From contig JAUIRK010000788.1 in assembly GCA_030549495.1 (NCBI GenBank), positions 1-64,000 of the forward strand: a stretch of 64,000 nucleotides of DNA. The letters run 5' to 3'. A program made the position numbers and the translations under genes. A model generated the notes under the pieces. That model was not told where the DNA came from and did not search any database. It was given only the letters and a program-made list of their open reading frames with translations. Position 1 is the first letter of the stretch; every line of letters begins with the position of its first letter. Source of the stretch: Nectonema munidae (lineage: Eukaryota; Nematomorpha; Nectonematoida; Nectonematidae). Positions 41,701 through 53,700 of the stretch are shown here, in pieces.

Positions 41701-44700
41701 AAACTAATGTTAAATTTTAATAATTTTTTCCATTTTAGGTTACATGAGTGCGAAAAAAAGCTAAAACTGGGTGTTTAAAAAATTTTTTTCTTACTATTGA
41801 TTTTGTAAAAACATTTTTTCTCAAATCGGATTTTTCGATTTTTATTTTTGAAATTTGAAAGTTTTGAAAAAAATTTGACTTTATGAATTTTTTTTGACAT
41901 ATCGAATTTTTTTTACCTAGCATTAATTTTTTTTTGACTTTATTGACTTAATAAAAATGATATTTTGAAAGAAAATTAGGTGCTGAATCGAATGAGCATA
42001 GTTAGAAATCGCCTAGTTGAGGGCAAAATTTTTTATTGACTTTTGTTCCCCCTGGTTATCCAGACCATACTATTCCTTATTTTGATTTTGTTAAAATAAT
42101 GACATTGAAATAGTCGTAAAACTTGTCAAAGAATAAAGAAGATATGATCCGCGAAAAGGAGAATGTGTGCAGGGCGCACATTAGAGCCCTGCGCGAGGCG
42201 AATAACCCACGCGGGTTATGCGGGACTTGCACTCGCGGGGCGGATGTGGGTTGTACACATTTTATTTTTTGTGGGGTGGGGCGGATCTGGGTCATTTGAA
42301 GAAAATTTTGTGTGGGGCGGTTGTCCTTATCAATAAGGCGGGTTAGTGAGAATTTGTGAAGCAAGAACATTAGTAAGAAATGAAAGAAATAGAGAGCTAA
42401 GTGCGATGTCAAAAATTGCGAAATAAAGAAAATGCAAATTAAAGGCAGGAATTTATTTAGTTTATCCTGAATTTTTGCAAGATATGTTTTAATTTTTCCA
42501 TGTTTATACTCTAACAAAATTGAATTGATTTGTTTTTTTTCATTTTTATTCTTTCGGCCCGCATAAATTTGGGAAGTATATTTTGCGGCCCTTATATTGA
42601 AAAGTTTGGAGACTTTTGCCTTAGACTGTATTTAAAAAGGATCGTTATAGTCAATTTTAATTTTAAGACACTTCCATAAGCGTTTCATTAAGTAACATCT
42701 TAACCCATTAAGTCTCTATGCTTCTATTTGAAAACATAAGTAATTTCACCTTCGTCTGCTTTTTTCAATGACTTTGAATATAAATCGTCTGCGTTTTTTT
42801 TAGATATTGACTGATTTCTATGGTACTTAATGGGTTAAGCATTTATTTAGTAAAGATTTTGAATTATAATAGGAAATAGATTTAAACATTACTAATTTTG
42901 AGAGTTGGCGCAGACCTTGAGAAAACAAAACTAGATAAAATACCGAGCGTAGCAGAGCAGACATAAACTGATAAGATGCTTGGCAGAACTGGTGCAAATT
43001 CATTAAATGAAACTTAGAGCAACCGCAAACTTACAAAAAGTGAGTCAGAACGAGTGCGAAGATGCACGCGTAAAGGTCTAGTGTTGTTTGATGCGAAGCG
43101 GGTGTAGCATATTTTATTTGGTTAATTGCGAGGTGGGACGGGCAGCACTATTTGAATAGTTGAGGGGCGGGCGGGGCAACGCAGTTTGAATAGTTTCGGG
43201 GTGGGGCGGGGCAACGCAGTTTGAATAGTTTCGGGGCGGTGCGGGTGCAAATTGATAAAATGCGGGTGCAGATTCACAAAATGCGGGTTGGGGCGGGTGC
43301 GGACAAAATTTTTCGACCCACGCAGGGCTCTAGCGCACATCGGGAGGGAGGGGGGCAAAGGTCGCCCCCTCCCACTCAATAATTTTCTATAAGTAAGAGT
43401 TGCTCCTTGTTTATAAAACATGATGATCGCATTATAGGAATTTCGAGTCAAACATATGCCAAGCTGCCTTGAAATTCCTATCAACGATGTGATAGCTATT
43501 AACTATATAATAATAATAATCCATTGTTTCAAAAAGCACACAATAAGTAAGCAATGTTTATCACAGTGTCTCCTTGTAGTATTTTTGAGCAAACACATGT
43601 TGATGATCCACTAGATTTTCTCATCTTCTTCTGTCACAGTGATTCTATTTCTCTGTTTTTCTCTTCCGCTTTCTCTCCTAAAACTCAATCACGCAAGCTC
43701 TCTTCTCTTATTCAAGCTCTCTTCTCTCATTCAAGCTTTCTTCTTTCACGCAAGCTCTCTTTCTCTCTAATTTGTATTTAGAGTTAAATTAAAAATAATT
43801 CTATTTTATTTCATTAGAAACTAGTTTTTAGCGGAATATAAGTTCAATATTTTCAGAACCCTTTTTCATGATACCAAAGTTCAGCTATTCAAATTAATCA
43901 CAGATTTTTGGTTAAAATTTAGTTCCATCAATACACCAAACATTTTGCAAAAATGAAAATTTGTGTTTTTAAATTAATGTTACAATTTTATATCAATGAA
44001 TATTATTGTCAGACTAGCGTTAAATATTTTTTTCAACAAAGGTCATTTAATCTTTATCAGTACGTTTGTTACATTTGAAAATTAATTTTTTCAAGTCAAG
44101 AAATTTTTTTTCAATAGCTATTTGGGAATGAATATTTTGACTAGCTATTCAGTTTAAAAGCAAAAATACTCTATTTGTCTATATTTGAGCAGAGCTATTT
44201 TTATAATGTTCGATTGTTAAATTCTCTAAGTAACTAACTTAGTATTAATTTTTTTAAGAAAATTTGTTGATTATTATTATTATAATAAAAATATAATATC
44301 GAAACAAAATGTTTCAGTTGTTAAAAATGTACTTGACCTATTTATAACAGCTGTCCAAATTTTATTTGTAGACAAATAGTCAAAAAAACGCAATGATTTT
44401 CTTGTTCTCGTATACTATGATTTTTATATTTATGTTAGCTTAAATAGTTTTTTTTATGATTTTGTGTTCTTAGACTTAATAATTTTATGAAAAGTGATTA
44501 AACTACCATTTTTTGTATACTATGATTCCTTACAAAATGTAAAAAATACAAGCGTTACCAAATCACCCTATAAGGGTTAGCTACTTCAACATTGACTTTT
44601 GCTGCTTATAAAAACTTGAAAATATCAAATATATCTCATTCTTTATGCCTCCTATTTTAGAAATTATTCTGAGAACAGACGGTTCCATTTTAAAATAGTG

Positions 44701-47700
44701 AAAATTGCTTTATTAGTTTATTTTGTAGCAGATTTTTTAATTTTGAGTAAAAGGTAAGGTACAGCGGGTGTATTTTCATTGACAAGGCACTGATGTACCG
44801 CTTATGTCAAACTATGAACAAATTCGTATCGATGAGGAATCGAATCTAGAGGCTTCCGCGCTGAGTCCATCATCTCAACCAACCTGTCATGCCACCCATA
44901 GATATGCTGTAGATACGTCAAATTAGTTTTCAAAAACTTAAGTTATGCTGTAAATTTTTTTAGTTTTTGTTGAAGCTATATAACTTTTTCTGATAGACTT
45001 TTTTTCTTTAAAAGTTATTATAAATGGCAAATCATTACAAAATGTTAAAAGTTATTTTACTTTCTGTAGATTTTTGGAGCTTGCACCAATTTAGCTTTTG
45101 AAGTATTTTTGAATGATGCTGAGAAAAATGAAGTAATGCAATCTTAATTTATTGTTTGCACAATTTTTTCTTTATTTTATATCCTTTTTTGAGAGTCTAA
45201 CTAACTTACACTTATTCTTATACACTAAAAAATGAAGAAATTCTAATACCAAGTTTTCTAACTTTAGTTCTGTTTTACATTTTTGATAGAAATTACCTCA
45301 GAAAAGTTATGTAATTTGGATGTGTTTTTTTATTTATTTTTCTCAATAAAATTTTTTTCATTTTTTAGGAAGAAGAAATGGAACAATTGAAAATTAATGA
45401 ATGATTTTTTTCATTCAATAAAATTTCCAATTTTTTTATTGTTATATCCTTTGATCAATTCCTGTAGTGTGCCTGATAGACTACTTCGTTTTCAAATGAA
45501 AAGCCTATTCGCCCCCAACAATTTTGGATATTTTAAATTAGTGTATATGCAATAAGCAAATTTAATTAAAATATTTTCGCTGGAAGTATAGTATTTAAAT
45601 TTCATCAATTTTGTAAAAAAATATAAAGTAGTCTTATACATTTAGGTGTCGGCTGAATACACTCTATTTTAAAGGATTGCTTGAATATTTGGTCTCCCGT
45701 GGTCTTTTCAAACCAGTAACTTTGAAAATTGCATAAAAAAATTTCGCCCCTCCAATAATTTTGAGGATGTGCATGTGAGTGATTTCATGAGTTAAATAAT
45801 CGATAGATAGATGAATTTTTCAACTTGTATTTATAAAGTTTATATCAAAAATTGAAAGCATATTTATGTAGGTAAATTTAAGGTTAAAACCGAGTCACTT
45901 TTTTTCATCATATACCATAAATATATATCGTAAACTCTTTAGCGAAGGCAAGCAATCCTTCCTAGGCAAAAATAAAAGATTTCTTAAATTTACAAATTAA
46001 TTGAAAAGATATACTTACAGAATTTTTAAACCATTATTTTGAAATGTTGCTCATATAGAGTTATCATGCTCGTTTATTGCTTTAAAAAGAAGTACTATGC
46101 TTTTCACTCAAAAAAAATTATACAAAAATATCGAAGAGTCTCAGGATTTATTTTATATTATTATTAGAAATATATATCTGGTAAAAAAAGATTGTCATTG
46201 TATATTCGAACATTTAAATTTAGGATAGTGAATTTATTAACCAGTTAACGATTTGAGTCAACAATTGTCGACCTTAGAGAAATAAAAATAGTATGCGTTT
46301 ATAAATGTTTTTTAATACAAATCTGTTTTACATGAGATATCGTTGGATTTTTGTAGTCGTTTGTAGGTTAACCCTTTAGCAAAGCAAATGATTTTGACTA
46401 ATCCCTATTGAATTTCATTGGAAATTTGAGTCCTCTGCGTTTCTCTATAGCAGGGGATACCAAACTTTTTTGAAGTTGACCCGATTACCAAAAAGCTAGA
46501 AAAGGCGGGACGGAATATTGAAAAGTTAAAAAACACAGGCATTATGCAATTCTTATTACTACTTGTTTAAAACTATATAAAGCAAACTCATTTTTATTTA
46601 AAAAATCATCCAACAAAAACAAATAAGAATAGTCAAAATATAAAAAAAATATATGTATAAATACCATAAAATTAAAACTGTATAGTAAAATATGTGATTT
46701 ATAAAATTGACTTTTAATTATTAAAATAGCATTAAAGTTAACTTTTATATCGCTGCATCCAATCAAAAGTAATGCTTTTAAAGGTTTATCAGTCAGTCTT
46801 GTTCGCTAAGTTAACTTTACATACTTCATTTTTGAAGATGCTTATTAACAAACAAAAGTTGTATCAAAGAGTGGTGCCATATCAGCAGCAAATTTCTTTG
46901 AGCTTTGGAACTCAGTTATAGGTAAACAACAATAAAATTCCACAAGTTTTTTCCTCTATGATTTTTAAACATTTCATTTTATTGTAAATTAATAAGTTGT
47001 AGCAATAATTAAACTGGCACAGCATTTAATTATATAACTTCCAGTAATTTATAAGCAAAATTCTATGAAACATTGAAAAATCTTCTTTTTCTAATTTTGT
47101 TTGAAATAATAAAAGTTTTCTTCGAAATCCTTTGATGAGCATATTAAAATCACAAATAAGATAATCTTTTAAATCTAATTCATTCATATGAAATGCAATG
47201 ACATCTGAAAATGAATATTTTGATAGCCAGATAGGATTACAGATCAATGGAGAACTTTTAATTTTATAAGAAAAATATTTATTTAATTTCGAGGCTTAAA
47301 AAATCGAAATAAAACTTTACCGCAACTGAGCCATCTTACAACTGTGTAAAAATACAAGTCTAAAAATTCTGAATTACCATCTTCAAGAAAAGTTTCAAAA
47401 TGACAATGATTTAGTGCGTGTCCTCTAATGAAGTTTACAAAAGAAACCACTGGTTTCAGCACAGAATAAAGACTTTCCACATATCTTTCCCACATAAAGT
47501 TTGTTTGATGTAAAAGGCAGTGAAAAAAATGAATTGCCATATCTTCTAATTTTGCCAAACTAACCATTTTTTAATCTCAGCTATATTTTTCCCTCCATCA
47601 TCTGCAATACCTCATTGATGATTCCATTGAAAATTTTGCAAAATTTTCTCAATTTCTATAAAAATGTCTTTTCCAGTCGTTGTAGCATGCATGCTAGCAA

Positions 47701-50700
47701 ATACATAAACTAAAAATTTGCTGTCTTTTTCTTTGGCACTGAATGAACCAGCTAATTTGAGGAGTCAATTATGACTTTAAAATACTAGAAGAGTTAGCAA
47801 AGGATATAAAGTTAAGAGTAAATGTAAGAGAACAAAGGATATAAATATAATAATTCAAAAGTGAGAACAGCATATAAATCTAAAAATTGAAAAATAAGTA
47901 AACAAAAGAATCAGTATTCTCAATATTGTATTTGACAATAATCAACATATAATACATTTTGTTATTTTATAGAAGGTGTTTTATGTGTATACTGTATTTT
48001 AAATTTTAACACCTCCGCTTGTTTATCATAAAATTAGTGGATGTGTTAATTCGTTGAATAAGTTATTTCAAAGTTTTCCCCATGGAGGTGACAAAGTTGA
48101 TACGCTGTGAGGATACATAAAAAATGGAAATTAACACAATATATTTCAAAAATACTTATCTTGTAAGACCTATTTATCCAACTCAGAATTTAGCTTGCGA
48201 GCCGAATCTGGCCCTAGGCCGTAGTTTGGTATTTTCTGCTATATAGGAACAATAACCAAAAATGGGTAAATTAAAAAAAGGAAAAATTACCTCTAGGACC
48301 AAAATTAACTGCATAACAAGGAATATGGCAGTAGGGTTTTCCATTGTGCTGAAAAAATTTGTAAGATAAAAATGTATCAAATATATGAACGTAATAAAAT
48401 AGATATAAAAATAAATAAAGGACAGTTTAATACTTAAAAATTACCAAACCAAAATAATAAAGATTTTGTTAAATAAATATGAATATTATTGATAAAAAAA
48501 ATTTGTTCCCATGAAAATCGGTAATAAAATGATTTAAAAAATTGAAATTACGAAAGTTTTCAGATTTTCTTTTTATTAAAAAAATTAGTAAGTTTAATCT
48601 TTTAAAAAAATGTGAAAACGATAAGAAAATTAGATAATTTTATTCTTATTTTTATGAGATTATTGGATTTAGATAGGGGTAATGTGCTGACATTATTTCC
48701 TATATTTTGATAATTTCATAAACTAATTTAGTTAACAATGTCATTTAGATGTTTATAATTAAAATTACAAAAATAATTTTTATATATCATATTGTTTCAA
48801 TATTGCATAGAAAAGTGGATTTTTAAATGTTTTTTTTGAATTTTTGGTCATTTATTTAAGTATTTATATACGAAAGTTCTCTTTAAATTTATCACTTTTC
48901 GGCCTCTTTTGCCACTTGTTAACTTTAATCAGAATTTAAATTTTGTGCAAATTTTTACAAATCACTATATTTTTACTTGGATTAACTAATTTTAAATTTA
49001 TTAGAATTTCAATTTTCGATGATTAATAAACTTATCGAAATTGTTTATATCTAATGTAAAATAACAAACTAGTAGGTTCAACCAATTAGTAAAATAACTC
49101 ACTCAATTGTATTTACAATTTACAATTAGTTTAGTATATTTACTTTTATCATTGAAAAATGTATTATTAAATCGGTATAATTAGGCATTGTTAAGAATTG
49201 GTCGAATGTGATAATTCGTTGAATGCGACATTTGGGTGAATCATATAATTCGTGGATGTGACAATTCGTTGAACGTATTTTTAATTTACAAGATAAATTA
49301 CAACAAATAACTCCATTGATCCCAAAAATAACTCCAAAACGAACTCTAAGAAGATTAATTTTGGAAACTAGCTCTAATGCTAACTCTAACACAAATTTCA
49401 ATATTAATAGTAAATTTTATTTGTCAAAATTTTCAACGAATTGTCACTTCCATCAATTTTATGATTCACTCAATTGTGTTTCAACAAACATTCACCCACT
49501 TGTCTTTGGACCAATTGACGTGCACCTTGAGAGAATATAATTTTAAATTAAGAAGAGCTGCAAGAAGTTGGCAGCGTCAAGGTTAGTTGCAGAGAAGAAT
49601 GAATTGCAAGTTAGCAGTGTCAAAATTAATTAATATAGCCATTTATGTAATAAAATGAGTCAATGAAAAAGTGTCTTTTTTTTAAATAAAGACTTTAAGA
49701 AGATCGTTATTTGACACTTTTATATTCATCGACTTCAAAAAAAGGTAAACAAAACTATTAATCAACACGTAGATTTGACTATTAATCAAACACGAGTAAC
49801 ACAAGAAAAAACTAAGAACAATGTAAGTATTTCGAAATAATTTTATGCAATTCGTAAAGTAGTATACACAAAAATGATAGATAAAAAATAAAAAGATGAC
49901 TCCTTTGTTTTTTAGTTTTGTAATGAAAGTTTTAAAGATTCAAGAAGCAGAAAATGTTAAACATGTATATGCGATTGTATCTCACAAACTTTACGTGTGA
50001 ATAAGTGCATGCGCGTTATATTAGCATTTGTACGTAACCTAATTTTATGCTATACAATGATAATTAGTTTATACTTGACTAATACACAATACAATATCTC
50101 ATAACAGCGTGAAATGAACACAGAAATGAGCGCTTATATAAAAAAGTTCTTACACAAGACTAATTCGATAATAATGAAAGAACTATGTAAATAATGTTAT
50201 TTAGTGACACATAAGCAGCATGGGTATTATAAAAAACACATATTGATCAAACATGTACTTACATAAATACACATAAACCTCATTTTGTGTAGCATAGAAT
50301 TTAAATGAAATTATTCTAAGGTCTCTATATAAAAGAGAAAATACAAAATAGTTTACAAAAATAAAACCAAATAGTCTTCATCAACATTACAAGAAAGCAA
50401 TTCAAAGACCCTCATTGGATTAATTTACAGTTCTATTGATTTTACTATTACAAGTTTATCCCTTCTATCTTAATTTTTAAGGGTAAACATTTTAATGGAT
50501 AAGGATTTTTGAAAAAAGTTAAATAGATAGTAAAAATGAGAAAGTTAGTTACTTATTTAAATTGTTTGTTAGCAAAAAAAATTGCTGTCGTTTTCTTAAA
50601 AAAAAAAAGAGAAAATGTTCTTGATCTAAACGGATAACTGGTAAAATATGGATGAAAAACTTTAGAATAGAAAACTTAAATTTTTAAAGATTTTTATTCT

Positions 50701-53700
50701 CTAAGTCGAAGTCATAATTTACTTTTAAAAGTAATTTTACAATCACTTCAATAGCATATGACATCTGCAAAATGTAGTAGTTATTGCAATACTTAAGCCA
50801 TTATAATCATCATTACAATATGAATGTAATTTTCAAAAGTCTACGATTAGGCATTGAATCCTCTTATTAAAAAGTATATCACATTCAAACATTATGAGTA
50901 CTTTTATACTATTAATCAATCAATTTTAAGGTTAATTTTTAGAAAAGTTAAGTCTGACAAAATATTACAACTATAAAAAAACTTATTCACTATATTTTTC
51001 TACTGTTTTCAATTTTGTTCATTTCTTAACTTTGAACTTCTTTTTTATGTTACCTATTACCTGTTTTTAATTCAGCTTAGTTAGCTTCAAAATAATTTTA
51101 TATCTAATGTAAGTTAAAAATATATGGGAAAAATTAAAAATAATTATTTAACGTGTTGTTTGTCTTGAATAAGAAGATAAAATTGTGCAATAGCATTGAC
51201 ACGCCAATCCGCATGCATTCTTTCAAATTTAATCGATTTATATTTTTGGTTTTGCTATTAACAAGGGCCGAAAATGCGGATTCACAAAGATAAGTTGTGA
51301 CAAAGGGAATAAGAACATGAATAGCTCTCTTTGTTAAAAGAGGGTTGGCTTGTAATAATGCACACAAAAATTCTTCCAAGCTCTTTGTGTTAAATTGGAT
51401 TTTTAGTAATTCTTTTGTCTTTTGATTACCTTTAGCAAGATCATTATCACAAATACAATCTATATCAACAAAAAAAATTGCGAATCCAATTTTCTACTGT
51501 GAGGTTTTCTAAACATGATTAATAGCCAATAAAATAGTTCTGCAGAGTAACCAGTTGTGCAAAGAATTCTGTCTATAATAATTTAAATAAGTCTTTGTTA
51601 CCCAAAACTTTCTCTAAAATTGGAAAGTTTGCAAAGCTTTCTGTTTCTACCTTCTTTTCCACAGTAGCAGTTTAGTTTTGTAGCATCTACAATCATAACT
51701 CCAGGACCTTTAATAGCCAAATTTACTTCATTTATATGTCTAAAAATATCTGACAAATAGGCTTAGTTATAAATAAACTCTTCATTATATAAAGTTTCAA
51801 ATTGTTCTAAAAGTGAATTTTCTTTCTGTTTCAAAAATAGTAAAACTTCTGATCTTAGTTCAAATAAAACATAAATTCAAGATTCGTGCTCTTGAAAGCC
51901 AAAGTACTTCTGTTAAAGAAGTTAATAAAGACTCACAAATACACGTTACAATGGTGAAAAAAAGCTAATATAACAATATCAAAGGCATTTAAAAAAATTC
52001 CAGAAAAAAAAATATATAAATGCGAACTTAATTTGAAAAATGTTACCATAAAGTAAAGAAGTATTATGATTAAAAAAAACCAAAACTTGAATAACAGTAC
52101 TCGTTTCTGCAAATATAGATGCCTCAGACAAACTACCCCTGTACCCAAAAACCCCATATATTTTTTTAATTTGAAACATCACATGTTGAATATAGCGCAT
52201 ATGAGAAAGCTTGGGAGAATAGAGAAGTTTTTGTTAAGAAATCTTGATCATAAAATGAGAATACAAGGAATAAAAATTACTCTTTTGATGGATAAATCTA
52301 CTGCACCAGAATATTTACCAATTTTTTTTATAAATAAGGAAATTTTCTTTTGGAATTATTGATTGAATTTTATGTTGTAAACAAACTTGCAAAAGTCGAA
52401 CTTCGTATAAGTCCAAGTTTTTTTCTGGTCCCAAGCGATTATATTCAGATGGAGTTTATATATAAATATATAAAGCAACAGAAAACAGTAAAACGCAACA
52501 AGAGGTCACTATAATAAAAAAAACTTAGGAGACGTTTATATATAACGTTTTTTATGCACTTTATAAAATGGGAAGTAAAAATACACACACACACACACAC
52601 ACATACACATAATATAATAAATTCTCTTTGACTATTTACAAATTATTATTATTCATGCACTTCCACAAACATTTTGATGTATAAATATAGAAGAATCAAA
52701 GCCCTCAAAGAGCAATTACGAAATTTTAAATATGCTTTATATTATATGTGCGCAGTAAATAAGTTGCATTTTTCATTTGATTTATCATTTTTTATTCTTG
52801 ATATAATTTCACAAGTATTGCATTCCTAATGCATGCAGTAAATATAGGAAGTATATAAGATCATTAAATAGTAAGATACGTAGTATGAAATGGTTGCAAA
52901 AGTTTTACAGGAAAAGATACAAATTTAAAAGAAACCAAGTAGTGATGCTGATATTTTTACCTTTGATATACACAAATATATAGAAGGAAATAGTGGCAAA
53001 AACGTAATGCAGTGTCATATATAACCTATATTTCAAACTTGTATACACAACATGTAGATTTGTAAAATAGAGTAGAAGAATTTACACTATTCATGCAGTT
53101 TCAGGTGAAAAAATATAAAGCATAATACACTTGTCGGAAAATAAAATGTTATAAAATAATGATACAGGTGCAGCTTAGCTTTGATCGTATTAAATTTTGA
53201 TAGGTATTAAATTAATAATAATCAATTGTCTCAACAAATTATAAGGATGAATGCAGAGTTAATACGTGTATTTAATTTATTCTAAACCTAGACTAAGAAA
53301 CAGATGTATATTAATGTGAATATATAAATCAATATATTATAACATTACGTTTTAAAGAGTATTCGTAAAGGTAAAGATACCTTGTATGTAGTGTCTTCAT
53401 AGATAAGAAGCAATTGCATTGCCTGTGTCAAACTATGAGGAAATAAGACTTGATGGATTGAACCCAAGTACCTTACTTTTTGTATATGAATAACTAATAC
53501 ATACCAGATGTTCTTACTAAGGAAACAGTTAAGGCTGAAATTACGTTTTCACATTTAACAAAACTCATTTAAAATTGCATAATTTTGAAAAAGAATTTTT
53601 GTTTCATAATTTTGACATCAAAATGCAATTCGAAAAAAGAAAGGATTTTATTAACTAGAAGATTAGTTTAACATATGGAAAACTTATATTCCAAGTAAGA

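Noticed and set aside
42077-42517. 146-codon minus-strand frame
   Set aside because: It crosses the boundary of the hAT at 42182 and owes its length to the GC-rich subterminal repeats; no protein similarity.
43122-43484. 120-codon minus-strand frame with proline-rich repeats
   Set aside because: Translation of the GC-rich tandem repeats at the hAT right end, running past the element border; not a gene.
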